Notes under the pieces: model-generated | Told to the model about the DNA's origin: nothing | The model's input: only the letters and a program-made list of their open reading frames with translations | Databases searched by the model: none | Source of the DNA: Zygnema cylindricum | Lineage: Eukaryota; Streptophyta; Zygnematophyceae; Zygnematales; Zygnemataceae | Length of the DNA: 64,000 bases | Direction of reading: 5' to 3' | NCBI GenBank assembly: GCA_037447655.1 | Contig: JBBHKE010001694.1 | Coordinates: 248,001 to 312,000 of the forward strand | In this document: one piece after another, positions 44,985-56,347 of the stretch | Layout: each line of letters begins with the position of its first letter | How positions within the stretch are numbered: position 1 is the stretch's first letter | Position numbers and translations under genes: made by a program

Positions 44985-45976
44985 AGTTGAAATCATTAGA
45001 TTTAGGATATATTTTCTGTGTCCAAATAAATTAAAATCAAAAGGAAAAACGTAGGCAGCCTGCCTCCACCTCCTACCTTTAGCCCCAATACTATTGTAGT
45101 CACTGAAGGAAAGAGAGGGTGGTGGAGCCATGGCTGCCTCAGGCTCATAGACAGGACTAAAGAGTGACATAAGTCACTCTCTACAAAAAGGTGAGTCCGG
45201 GAAGACTCGAACCTTTGACAGGTAAAGCGAGGCGCAGCCGTCAGCTCTAACCGGTCCGTCTTAGGAATTCATTAGAATACATAGGGTTTGAATTCTCTTA
45301 AACCAGTGTTTAGGAACTCTAATCTGATTAACGCAATAACAGATAAGTACATACAGACTAGTTAAAATATCGTGCCAACATGATTTTGTACGAAACAAAT
45401 GTACCAGACATATCTTTTAATAACTATTATTAAAAGCCGGTTTGGATCTAACGATACACATCATCGTCGAGATCCTGGAATGGCGGCTTTGGCAATTTTT
45501 GGGTATAAATGACCGGGTGCCACGTGGCAAGATAGTATTGGGAAGCAAGAATCTCGAAGAGCATGAGGACGAGTTTGAAAGAGACAGACATCCACTCCAT
45601 GGCCTTGTTGTACACAGGCCGTACAGATAAGAGATCGGCCATGGTACCTTTGTGTACTGTAGAATCTTTTGATTGGAGCGTACTTTACGAGATACGGGTT
45701 GTGAGAGGGGTTTAGGACTTAAAGAATGTAGGAGATAGCCGCCTCTCTTCAAAGAGCTTGTTTAAATATTGTGCCACTTGATTTTTTATCGCCTGGTTGG
45801 GCGTTTTTTGTGATTATTTTTTCCTCGGACCTAGAGGAGTCCACACTGCACAAGGGTGCAGTCAGATTGTCTATTTCCTTGCTTTGGTAGCAATGGTCTT
45901 AGTTGAAAGTGGGTCAAGCAAAAAATGCCTAGAGGCTTCCTAAATTATGTAGTCCAAATGTGGATACAAAATTACA
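44985..45976 (+). repeat. LTR 3 of the copia array
   Basis: 992 bp. Same AGTTGAAATC start as LTR 2, ending AAAATTACA; AAAAT (45977-45981) is the right target duplication. Antisense tRNA-like module at 45190-45264. Confidence 0.9.
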
Positions 45977-45981
45977 AAAAT

Positions 45982-46565
45982 ATGATAGAGATCTGAAGGG
46001 GAGGAAAGCATGGGCAAGCCTTGGCAGTTGAGACTGATTGGAGGAACAATGATCCCTGAAAACTGGTTGGAAACTACGGAGGGGGGTGGCAAAAAAATCA
46101 GTTTGATGAGTCTCATCAAAGGCTCCCAAGGGGCTGTGTCATCTATGTAAGAAACCGGCGCACTATATGCGAAGTGCTCTTAGCTAACCGAACTTTGGTT
46201 CAAGGCGGGGCATATCGGTGGACCTCGAAGAGGAAAAAAAAAGGCTCTTGTGATGTAGGTACATGAGGAGGAATCCGAGGACGAGGAAAATGATATCTTG
46301 TTGGATGAGGAGTTGGAGAGGAAGTTCGAGGTCGAGATTCCACGTAAGCAGAAATGTGCTTTCGGAGGATTCAAAGGTGAAGGGGGCTCGATTGTGGATT
46401 CAAGTGCCTCTATGCACATGTGTAAGGACAAACACACGTTCACAAAAATGAGAAAGATTTCCACTATAGAGATAGAGTATGGGGATGGGAGGGTAGTCAG
46501 TACTACTTTGGTATGATCAGTAGATCTAAAAGTCTTAGTAGGGGGAAAGACATCCATATTCCATT
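45982..46565 (+). pseudogene. Copia gag/protease fragment, right half of the split host element
   Basis: Continues the gag left at 10196: MIEI, a stop, RGGKHGQAL, then the zinc-knuckle region with GLCHLCKKPAHYM, and the frame 46298-46516 with the protease site IVDSSASMHMCKDKHTF and IEIEYGDGRVVSTTLV. The protease has the DSSAS variant also seen in the minus copia at 15.4 kb, which suggests one family. It stops abruptly at about 46565. Confidence 0.75.
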
Positions 46566-48634
46566 CAACTGCTAAAATATAATCTTAAAGCATAAAACCC
46601 ACTCTACTTTATATATCGTACGAAATAAATGTAAATAAATGATTTAGGAGCGTGAAATAACTTGTTCAGGCGTCAAGTACTCAGATTTTGAAAAAAAAAA
46701 ATGTTGGTTTCGGTTATCTAAAATTTTGACTTTTGCGACCTTTGCCCCATATTATTGAGAGAAGCGGCGGAAGGCGCGGCGCCTATTTTTGTCGCCCCCC
46801 TCTTAAACAAGTTAACGTACAAAGTACTAGATCGAACATCACTGCGGACCAAAAAATGTAACTCCCAATTATTTTTCTCTTTTTAATGAAGGCTTAACTC
46901 CCAATTTTGTCACCCCCTCTAACACATAAATGTCATAAAAAATCTGATGTCCTGTAAATCATTTCATAATGCCAAATTGTAACTGGATAGCGTAAACATT
47001 TACGCCAATGTCGCATGGGCACGCACTGAGTTTGTTCAGTAGATATCAAATGTACACAAAACATAAACTCCAATTTGTGGTGCCTCCTCAAAATAAGTGT
47101 AAAGTTCCATTTGGGAAAAAAATAAGGTTGTTTACTGAATGTCGTACAGTTTCGTACAGTGCAGTACCAATAATTTTTTTTTGTCAGAAAAAAAAGGCTA
47201 CTAAATGACCAATTTGATTCTTCAAGGTTATGGGCGTAAACCTCGACCGTCAGATGCAGAATCAGATACGTCATCGGTCGAATGTTCTAGTTTGCTTCAA
47301 ATGACCTGAAGGAGGTCAATTTCCAAAGCCTATACTCATTGCATTGCGCCTCGTGGAAAAGTACAAAAATGTCCACGACGAACGCGCGATCTGGTGCATA
47401 TACATTGCATAGGCCATGTGCTTTCCGCCAGGGTGGATGCAAAGCCCCTAGAAGCCACGAGAAAATCTTTGACGGTAGATATTATTTCACGCTCCTGTTG
47501 CCATACACTAACCATTCTAACATTTTCGTACGCTTTTACAAATCTTATTTTCGTCCGCCCGTACAAATTTGATTCAATACATCGTACGAGTCACTTTTTA
47601 TCTCCGCTGGTAACAAATATATGGTCATACCTTGCTGTTAAAGATTCTTTGAAGATTTTACAATATCGTCCTCGTCCACTACGTGGAACCAACTAACATG
47701 TGCCACGCTAAGAAAAGTCGGTTACTGACCCGACACAGTGGAACGATGACTTCAATAAACATATTTTTTACGTTTATTAACATTGTCTAATGGAACCACT
47801 GTCTAAATGAGCAAGTAACCGGACGTTGATTTTTCACGAAGTGAAACTGTCGCCCCTATTCACGTCATAATCTCTGTAATACACCAATTAACCTGTACCA
47901 AACTTGATGACGAACACCAAATCTATCGTACCAGAAAAATATTGAAAGATTGCCTAGTCGTTATACAAAATAATTGTTTTTTGCCTGACGATATATGACG
48001 ACAACCAATACCGGCTGCCGTTGTTTCTCGAAGGTCTAAGAGGCACGTGATTTACGCCTTGTACGAAACATTTTATCCTCTGTTCACAAATACGCTCGAA
48101 TCATATTTTGTAAATACGAATCTCCACGGCGTATATATCAATCCAAAACGATTCATTTAACCGCAATCTATTTTAAGAGGCCTTCATGATCTCCCCTTGG
48201 ACTTGCACCCGTTACACCAAATCAAACTTTATCATAACTCCGCTGCGTCAATGTAATTCCACATCGTTTTTACCAATCCACATAGCGATTAAGGTAACCG
48301 CCGCACCAATGTAGGCTTCACTGTAACACTCAAACAATTTTGCCGTACTCCAAACTCCATGCGAAACATCACAGTACAACGCAAATAGTAATTAGCGTTA
48401 TATACTCTAATTGCGTTAACCCTAATTTTGACACTATCACCCGGAATAGAATACATAATTCTAAATTATTATTTACATTATATAAGGTACCTTTTGAATC
48501 AACCTTAACAAATATTATTTAAATTGTTTAAGGTACTTTTGAATCAGCGTTAACAACTATAACATAGTGCAATTTTAGATAGTGTGGCGTATGGTCGAAG
48601 TCTTACCCTGTAAAATTGTACTTGCAGTTCTATG
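46566..48634. other. Intergenic spacer, GTAC-rich
   Basis: No gene supported. 46575-46635 resembles part of a family C LTR (compare 57700-57770). GTAC words are frequent. 48385-48600 has MITE-like TTAGCGTT and GTGTGGCGTA words but no clear TIR pair. Confidence 0.45.
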
Positions 48635-49165
48635 TGTTGTTTTGAAAAGTCAGTTTCGTGCTTAACTGCTAATTGGATTTAATATGGAGGTTTGAATAGA
48701 TTCACGGATTGGAGGAGCGAAGGGTTTGATAAATAAAGTTACGTAAAAGATTCATTGAGTGGTGTGAACAAGCAATGACGAATGGACGGCGGATCGCGAA
48801 GCGATCCGATGTAAAATAAACGGAATGTTGAAATAGGCGCCGCCGGTACGGAGCAGCTGCGACGCAGTTAAGTCAACGCAGTTGCGGCTATCTTCATGAT
48901 CCGTACGGAAAGCGCAGCCAGCGCAACTACGGATAATATGAATAGGATAGATTTCAAGTAGTGATGATTAAGCTTAGTGGTAGCTTAGTTTCTGACATAC
49001 GAAGAGTACGGTGTAAATATTCTGTACAACAGAGGTTTGTCTTTTTGACTAGTTAGGTTATTAGAGTAGATACAGTACGGCTGGTATGCCTCCGTACTCT
49101 GAGTATAACTTGCAGGACTGAGATTATTTTATGTATCGCAGTCAAGTTAATCAAAGCTATGGCAA
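48635..49165 (+). repeat. Diverged, truncated LTR related to the non-coding dimer
   Basis: TGTTGTTTTGAAAAGTCAGTTTCG at the start, ATGGAGGTTTGAA, the shared block ATGGACGGCGGATCGCGAAG (48782-48801), and GTGTAAATATT...ACAACA later align with the LTR starting at 16236. It lacks much of the middle and has no PBS. It shows the dimer belongs to an older, dispersed family. Confidence 0.6.
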
Positions 49166-52130
49166 ACTGTTTTCTGCATCTTTGACCTGTTGGTGTGATC
49201 ACTCTGATTGGTGCTTTCATGTGAAACTTTGTGGAGTTATTCTATGATATAGAATCTATATGTGTGTGAAGTTTCATTGTATTCCAGTATCTCTGTAAGA
49301 TTCTGTGATCAGTCTAAGTGGCTAGTTTGTGAAGCTGTCAGCTACATTTGGGAAACTCTAGAGCTTATATCTTCTAGATGCCTTGGTGGATTTGGCTGTA
49401 ACTTTGAGAGTTTACAGTGTATATAATATACTGCATATTGGTGCAGTTTGAGATCATTTTGTTTATTGTGGAGTAATCTGTGTCGTCTGAAACACAGCTG
49501 TTTTTGAGGTAGTCTGTGGGTGTTTCCGTGAGTAATCCATGGCTGCAATAAGCTATGGACAACACTATGCACATATATGAATTGCATATATGAAGACAAA
49601 AACAAAAAGACACATATTGAATAAAAAAAAAAAATCAAAGAAAAAGTTAAAGAAAAGTCTTACCGTACAAAATTGTACTTACAGTTTTATGCATATATGT
49701 AAAGTGCATATATGAAGATAGAAAAAAAAACACTCACATTGAATAAACAAAAAAAAAAAAACAAAAAATAACATGAACAATAAAATATAAATATATATAC
49801 AATTATATACATAAATAATATATAAAAAATGCATAATTTTAACAAAAAAAAAAATGTACTTAAAAATGAAAAAAATATAACATAATTTTTAATTAAAGAA
49901 AAAATTAAAAAAATACATAAAAATATATATATATTTATAAAATAGAAAAAAATGAAAATAAAATAAAAAAAAGAGTTTTAAATGGAAAAAAAATGAAAAA
50001 GTATTTTTTATATTTCTTTTTCCATGAATGTGGATTCTACATGATAACAAAATATTTTTTAATTTTTGGATAAAAAAACAAAAACAAAATTTTTATAAAA
50101 AGCTTTAAGTTTTTATATCATCCATAAATCTATGGGTGCAAATGGTCAAAATATGTAAGAATGTGCTATAAAGGTGAAAAAATGAAGAAAAAAAAATGGT
50201 GTTGACACCATTGACAAACACTTTCATTAATTTTTCATTATATGCAATTTTATGACTGCAATAAATTGTGGTTCAGCATCTAAGTGTGATATTGGTTTTT
50301 CAGGGCATTTTTATTGTAAAACATTATTTTTTCAATATACATTTTTTTTTACATTTTAAAACATTTTACAAGTGTTTTATTATGTGATAGATCTTAGTCT
50401 TGGTTCATGAATCGTGGTATTATTTGCGGTTTTCAGAGAACATTTTTCTTGTTTTTTGCTGTGTTTTGTTTTTGGTTGAATGGAAACATATCAGTTAGTG
50501 ATAGTCTTCGAGTCCCATAAGGGGCCAATTTTTCATTCCTTGTCGTTGCAAATATGGAAAAAACTTATTTTAGATATCTGTCAGTCAGTCCCGGTCTTAA
50601 ATTGTTCATGTTTTCTCTTGAATGAGTCGAAGGATTGTTACTTTTCTTAATTTTCCATAGACAATATTTTTGTACCTATGTAAGATTTGCTGATAGTTTT
50701 GGTTCATTCTTGGTTTGCAGGGATTAGGTCAAGCACCGGTTTCATCAACTTCCGGTACAAATAGTACATGCTGTGAAGATCTTCTTGTCTGTGATTAATC
50801 TTTTCAACTGAAAGGATCCAATGGGGTAAAGGATTTGGAAAGGAATTTTTTTCTTACAGTGGATTTATGTAAAGAGTAGTGACAGAGCAAAAGCATAATG
50901 GCTGAAACAGTTAATTGCACATATTCATAGTGATGTATAATGCTTAGTTTTCTCCTGTCTTTAGTATAATGGTTTTTGTACTAAACCAACGTATAAGTCG
51001 TTGGGAAAAAAAAAAAGTAAATTCGGATCATCCATTCTTGAGTTCTGAAAGCATTTAATTTTTTTAAGTCTTGAAAACCTGAAAGAGGATTTCGATGGAC
51101 AGATCGAGTGAACATTTTGACGTTCATGTTTTCTGTGAAAATAATGTTTACCGGTTTTCAGTTTAAGTAAGACTTAAAAATTAACACTACAGAATCTGCA
51201 AGCAGTCTCTTTATACATTTTGTGACTGAATGATGGTTTTTCTTTCTCCTCTCATTCTTCTACTAGAATATGGTGCGAGAGATTAGAACTCGTTTCCAAT
51301 AAAGCTTTTCCGCTTGTCGTATGTGCTAGACATTCCTGGATGGAATATTATGATTGTCGTATTGTTGTGGTTCTCTTTTCAAGTGAAACTGTCTGGTATT
51401 AGTAGTGTGCTCGTTTTTATTTTAGCATACTGACTGAACTTGCTTTTGTAGAAGTAAAATATTTAGCAAAAAGTAGTTGCATATGACTGGGAGTTTCGCT
51501 TTGGACCAGTTTTCAACAGTAGACGGTATTCTGATGGCAGCACAAAGTTCTAATGATGTACTGCAGAATAGCTGATTTGTACAGCCTGTACTGGCATATT
51601 TGTACACGTGTCGCACTGGCATTGGCAATGGAGTTGTTAAATAATTAGAGTTATTGAATTATTAGCGTAGACACTTAGATAAAGTTAACTATGTAAAATT
51701 GTGTTTTGAAATGCAGCAGTTTTTTTGTGGTTTAGACAATCAGTGTCATAAACAGTAGTTGGAAGATTTTTGATCAAAAGACCACTCTCAACTCGATTTA
51801 GAGATTAAGCTCTTATAGCTATCGGCCACGACATTTTTCCAGTGTTTTGAGGGAAAAAGTGGAGCACCTCAAGGTTGGCGATCCCTGGTAGATTTCGGAA
51901 TACTCCAATTAATAGCTTCACATACAAGTAGCCTAATCTCAACTTTGACCAGGGAGTTTGAGTTTCTCTAAAGGAAGAAGTGAAAGGAAAGGAAGGAGGT
52001 TTTTGCCATCCGTATTTACAACAAAAAAAGATAAAATAAATAACAAGTATGCAGTCAATGGATAAAGTTGCGCCGTCTCGTAAGAAGGCATGATCCATAC
52101 GATTGCATAAAAACCCAACTGTAAAACAAG
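49166..52130. other. AT-rich spacer, no gene supported
   Basis: 49575-49760 has a short tandem duplication (GCATATATGAAGA units) and a copy of the 37-bp sequence that flanks the LTR at 48598 (TCTTACCSTRYAAAATTGTACTT). 49740-50120 is an A-rich island. At about 50720 a TTGGTTTGCAG could be a splice acceptor before a short open stretch, but nothing else supports an exon. Confidence 0.4.
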
Positions 52131-52593
52131 TACACCGTGAATCGCTATTAGCGTAATAAAAAATATAGCGTAATGAAACAATTAGCGTACTTTACGGTAA
52201 ATTGTATTTTTCCGGGTACACCATGATACTAATTTATCATGTACTCTAATTTGTAAACTGCTTTGTAAAAAATTTCGGCACATAATATGTCCACACTAAA
52301 ATATGTATATGTACGAAATTGTTCAAATCGTACGCCGTCGCGTTTTTTTTGACATCTGCGTATGCCGGAAAATATTTACGCAATTATATATTATTATATT
52401 TTTTGTACTTTTACATTTAAAAAGGTACGAAATAGTACAGATATGAAAGTCCGTAAACCACACTATTTAAAAGGGCACTAAATTACAGTTATGAACCGTA
52501 TTGAGCGGGGTACCTCAAATAACGTTCAGAAACATTTAGCATACTATATTCTATTTGAGAATTTGCCTTAAAAAAAGAGGTACCCCAATTAGC

Positions 52594-53329
52594 TGTTAGG
52601 ATATTGGGCGAATCGGCGTCGGCCGAAATTGCGCCGTCAGATGATTTGTTCAGTTCGCGTCAGTTAATGTTTTTGTTTCGTTCGGTACTGTACTTTTGTG
52701 TCGGTTCGGTTTGGTGCGCACGGTATTCATTTGTACGAATCGGACGTAGGACGATTTCGAGGAAATGTTGGTTCGCGAAGCGTGACGCGATATTTTCGTC
52801 CGCGGGAATATTATGTATATGACGAAGCGGCAGTACTTTTGTACGGCCGATCCTACTGCGATCCTGCACTATCCTGCCACAGTTTGTTTCGATTCACAGA
52901 GAGCAGATTTGTCAGTGTAGAAGTTTGTTTGATGTTGCAGGCTATGGCAGGCGCACTCAAAATGCATCTGGTCGTTATGTTTAGGGACTGTTTGCTATGT
53001 ATTGATTTTAGATGTATTTGTTCTTTATTATGGTAGTGAGTATTTAGTGAGTGAGTAGAGTTAGAAAAAATAATCTATTAAATGTATTCAGTGTGAGTGT
53101 GAGTGTGAGTGAGAATATGTGATAAAAAGTGAGTTAGGAATCTGAGTGAGTTAGATCGGTAAAAGTGAGAGCTTGTATTGGAAAAGCTTCGGCTCAATAT
53201 ATTTATATTTTGTCGATGTGATATGTTATGTGGGAATGAGATTTATTTATGTGTAAGCTTCCGCTGTGCATCATCTTGGTTGATTATTGAGAAGTAAGTC
53301 GATCTTTGTGATTGTGTGTCGTTTTAACA
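52594..53329 (+). repeat. 5' LTR of the gag-only element
   Basis: TGTTAGGATATTGGGCG...CGTTTTAACA. GTAC-rich U3 and GTGAGTGTGAGTGAG-type repeats near the 3' part. Short frames inside it recur in the 3' LTR and are not genes. Confidence 0.95.
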
Positions 53330-53330
53330 A

Positions 53331-53344
53331 TTGGTATCGGAGCG
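53331..53344 (+). other. PBS of the gag-only element (initiator tRNA-Met 3' end)
   Basis: TTGGTATCGGAGCG, one mismatch from the common TGGTATCAGAGC, one base after the LTR. This element uses the tRNA 3' end, unlike the neighbouring half-tRNA copias. Confidence 0.85.
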
Positions 53345-53402
53345 GGCTTTGCTATTTAGTTTGTAGAATATTTGTGAGTAGAATCTGGCTAGTGTTGCTA
53401 TT

Positions 53403-54845
53403 ATGGGGAGGAAAAAGAAACCTGTTTGGTCTCCTGCACCGACTTTTACTCCTCCGCCGGAGCAACCCGACTCATCGCCGGAACCGAGTGAGAAAGGCTT
53501 CAGTGGCGAGCAGTTCGATGAGGAGCTTCCGAGTGATCCGTTCGGACTGAAAAAGAAGGAAACTAATGTTAATGTGACTTTGTCAGATGAGCAACTCCGG
53601 ATCTTGTTCGATGGACTTGTTCGCACCTTCAATGAACGGCTCTCAGCTGTCCAAAGGGGCAAGTTGCAAGTGCTTGGCGATCCGGATCCAGATCCAAATG
53701 ATGAGAGTGATGATGATGATTCTGAAGGTGAAGGTAAAAAGAAAAAGAGGGAGAAAATCCGTAGAGGTAAAGGGAAAGTTGAGGAGGAAAAAGATTTAGA
53801 TCTCGGTAGTGATACCGAAGTTGAGGGGAATTTTCGTATGTCGGGAAAAACTGTTTTATTTAATGGATCAAATTATGCGGTTTGGAAAAAGTATATTAAG
53901 GGAGAATTAATTTTGAAAAATTTGTGGAGAATTGTGAACGGAGAGGAGAGGGAACCGAAAGATCCCCTTGGTAGGAAATTATGGAAACGGAAAGATATCG
54001 CGGCTACTAACGGTTTGATGCAAAGTTGCCATGGATCGGTTTTAGATCATTTTCTTGCTTATGGAAGTGCTCATGAATGTTGGGTAGGCTTGGAGAATCA
54101 ATTTGAGAAAGGGGTAGAGGATAAGGGGCAATTTGTCTTTCAGGAATTCATTCAGTTTCGATTCAAGGAAAATGAATCTATTGACGATGCAGTGAAAAGG
54201 TTTAATATTCTTGTGGAGCAGCTAACCAATCTTGGACGAATGTTAGACGAAGATCACAAATTACAGGTGTTTTTGAACGGTCTTCCCGAATACCTTCGTA
54301 CTCCGAGTGACATTATACAATCAAAGAAAAGGGCTTCGTACGAATACGCGGTGAGTTACTTAAAGAGGGTGGATAAAACAAGAGATGGAAAAAGTAGAGG
54401 TGTGAAGGAATTAGTTACTTTTGGTGAATCTGCCCCTCTTAATTTTGCCACAGATGCCACTTTGAATTTACTCAATGGAAGAGGGGGTGGTAGATCCTTT
54501 AGAGGTAGAGGCGGTAGTGGAAGAGGAGGTAGAGGAGGCATGCAGAATGCGGGTGCTAGTGGCAGTCAGACTGATGCAAATGTGACATGCTATAAATGTC
54601 AGAAATTGGGACATTTTGCGGCAAATTGTCCGGATCATCAAAAACAGTGTTACCTGTGTCAGCGATGGGGACATGTCAGTACACAATGTTTTGATAGAAG
54701 TGAAGGGAACTCAGACAGAGGGGGAAGAGGCGGCCGTGGTCGTGGAATTGGTCGCGGAAATGGTCGAGGAGGAGGTCACGGATATTTTGCTGGTACGGAT
54801 AAAGATTTCGATGAAATTGTGGTACACAATGCGATACAGTTTTAA
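53403..54845 (+). CDS. gag: Gag polyprotein of the gag-only element (copia type), 480 aa
   Basis: Intact frame. Residues 1-145 form a charged, Pro- and Asp/Glu/Lys-rich N-terminal region. From about 146 comes the copia-type Gag core: LFNGSNYAVWKKYIKGEL, NLWRIVNGEE, then the UBN2-like helical part with FIQFRFKENESIDDAVKRFN and LQVFLNGLPEYLRTPSDI. An Arg/Gly-rich stretch (about 360-385) leads to two zinc knuckles, CYKCQKLGHFAANC (about 396-409) and CYLCQRWGHVSTQC (about 416-429), and a Gly/Arg tail. It should assemble virus-like particles and bind RNA. The first ATG of the frame is used. No pol frame follows, so reverse transcription must be supplied by another element. Confidence 0.9.
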   Translation: MGRKKKPVWSPAPTFTPPPEQPDSSPEPSEKGFSGEQFDEELPSDPFGLKKKETNVNVTLSDEQLRILFDGLVRTFNERLSAVQRGKLQVLGDPDPDPNDESDDDDSEGEGKKKKREKIRRGKGKVEEEKDLDLGSDTEVEGNFRMSGKTVLFNGSNYAVWKKYIKGELILKNLWRIVNGEEREPKDPLGRKLWKRKDIAATNGLMQSCHGSVLDHFLAYGSAHECWVGLENQFEKGVEDKGQFVFQEFIQFRFKENESIDDAVKRFNILVEQLTNLGRMLDEDHKLQVFLNGLPEYLRTPSDIIQSKKRASYEYAVSYLKRVDKTRDGKSRGVKELVTFGESAPLNFATDATLNLLNGRGGGRSFRGRGGSGRGGRGGMQNAGASGSQTDANVTCYKCQKLGHFAANCPDHQKQCYLCQRWGHVSTQCFDRSEGNSDRGGRGGRGRGIGRGNGRGGGHGYFAGTDKDFDEIVVHNAIQF

Positions 54846-55334
54846 GTTCGTGTGGGAAAACGACAAAAGGCCAATGGGTGAATTGCTGGTTAAAAGTGAG
54901 TAAGGTTAGGAAAGGAAGAAAGTGAAAGTGAGGGAAAATTGTGAGTACACATTTTAAAATTGTTTAGTGAGGAAGTGAGCTGTGAGCAGTCAGTCAGTAA
55001 GAAAGTAAAATGTGAGAAAGAAGTAAAATGTGAGAAAGAAGTAAAATGTGAGAGAGATGTCAGTAAGAGAAAGGCAGCAGTGAGAACTGAAATGGCAGTG
55101 AGGAAGTGAAGAAGCAAAATGTGAGACGTTAGTAAGAGAAAGAAGTGAGATGTGAGTGAAAATGAAAAGTGAGGTACGGTTAGTTGTGAATTGTACGGTT
55201 AGTTTGTTCGGTGAGTACGTTTGGTTTTAGTGTGAGGGTACGGTTTATGTTTTGTGTACGGTATTTTTTGTTTGAGAGGGGGCGACCAACATCAGTGTCG
55301 CGCCTCCAAACGATTCTCCCAATATGAGGGGGGT
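54846..55334 (+). other. Non-coding 3' internal region and PPT of the gag-only element
   Basis: 489 bp with stops in all frames. It has an 18-bp tandem repeat (GAAAGAAGTAAAATGTGA, about 55015-55055) and GTACGG words. It ends in ATGAGGGGGGT, the presumed polypurine tract. Confidence 0.7.
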
Positions 55335-56071
55335 TGTTAGGATATTGGGCGAATCGGCGTCGGCCGAAATCGCGCCGTCAGATGATTTGTTCAGTTCGCG
55401 TCAGTTAATGTTTTTGTTTCGTTCGGTACTGTACTTTTGTGTCGGTTCGGTTTGGTGCGCACGGTATTCATTTGTACGAATCGGACGTAGGACGATTTCG
55501 AGGAAATGTTGGTTCGCGAAGCGTGACGCGATATTTTCGTCCGCGGGAATATTATGTATATGACGAAGCGGCAGTACTTTTGTACGGCCGATCCTACTGC
55601 GATCCTGCACGATCCTGTCACAGTTTGTTTCGATTCACAGAGAGCAGATTTGTCAGTGTAGAAGTTTGTTTGATGTTGCAGGCTATGGCAGGCGCACTCA
55701 GAGTGCATCTGGTCGTTATGTTTAGGGACTGTTTGCTATGTATTGATTTTAGATGTATTTGTTCTTTATTATGGTAGTGAGTATTTAGTGAGTGAGTAGA
55801 GTTAGAAAAAAATAATCTATTAAATGTATTCAGTGTGAGTGTGAGTGTGAGTGAGAATATGTGATAAAAAGTGAGTTAGGAATCTGAGTGAGTTAGATCG
55901 GTAAAAGTGAGAGCTTGTATTGGAAAAGCTTCGGCTCAATATATTTATATTTTGTCGATGTGATATGTTATGTGGGAATGAGATTTATTTATGTGTAAGC
56001 TTCCGCTGTGCATCATCTTGGTTGATTATTGAGAAGTAAGTCGATCTTTGTGATTGTGTGTCGTTTTAACA
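55335..56071 (+). repeat. 3' LTR of the gag-only element
   Basis: Nearly identical to the 5' LTR. Differences seen: AAATCGCG for AAATTGCG, CACGATCCTGTCAC for CACTATCCTGCCAC, CAGAGTGC for CAAAATGC, and one extra A near 55808. Confidence 0.95.
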
Positions 56072-56107
56072 TTAGCGTCATGTACGCTAATAGCGATTCG
56101 CGGTGTA

Positions 56108-56347
56108 GTTCGCTGAACTTTTAAAAGACGTCGTAAATTTCGGCACTCGCCGCTAGTTCGCTGAAGTTTTTAAAGACGCCGTAAATTCCGGCGCTCGCCG
56201 TTAGTTTGCTGAAATTTTTAAAGACGCCGTAAATTCCGGCACTCGCCGCTAGTTCGCTGAAGTTTTTAAAGACGCCGTAAATTCCGGCTCTCGCCGCTAG
56301 TTCGCTAAACTTTTTTAAGACGCCGTAAATTCCGCCGCTCGCCGCTA
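56108..56347 (+). repeat. Tandem repeat, five 48-bp units
   Basis: Units start GTTCGCTGAA and contain GACGCCGTAAATTCCGGC, with 80-95% identity between units. The array begins at the first base after the MITE end. Just after it, about 56351-56377, GGCGAGCGGCGGAAATTACG is an inverted partial unit complementary to unit 5, giving a strong hairpin of about 25 bp; another partial unit lies at 56471-56495. Confidence 0.85.

Larger units (their letters stand above)
52594..56071 (+). mobile_element. Gag-only LTR retrotransposon (TR-GAG type), young
   Basis: LTRs of 736 and 737 bp differ at about five positions plus one A in a poly-A run. TSD TTAGC on both sides (52589-52593, 56072-56076). It has a PBS for initiator tRNA-Met, one long gag and a G-rich PPT, but no protease, integrase, RT or RNase H and no space for them. 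So it is non-autonomous yet keeps an intact Gag, as described for TR-GAG elements in plants. Confidence 0.9.
52131..56107. mobile_element. MITE (copy 3) interrupted by an LTR retrotransposon
   Basis: The left TIR TACACCGTGAATCGCTATTA at 52131 and right TIR TAATAGCGATTCGCGGTGTA ending at 56107 match over about 20 bp. Without the 3,478-bp insert and the TTAGC duplication the MITE would be about 494 bp. Its right arm is only 31 bp long beyond the insert. Confidence 0.8.

Noticed and set aside
50720-50800. Terminal exon of a host gene after TTGGTTTGCAG
   Set aside because: One acceptor-like site and about 25 open codons are not enough; no upstream exon or donor could be found in the AT-rich surroundings.
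52604-52822. ORFs of 72-112 codons repeated at 55324-55777
   Set aside because: They are inside the two LTRs of the gag-only element, so their repetition reflects the LTR pair and not a gene family.
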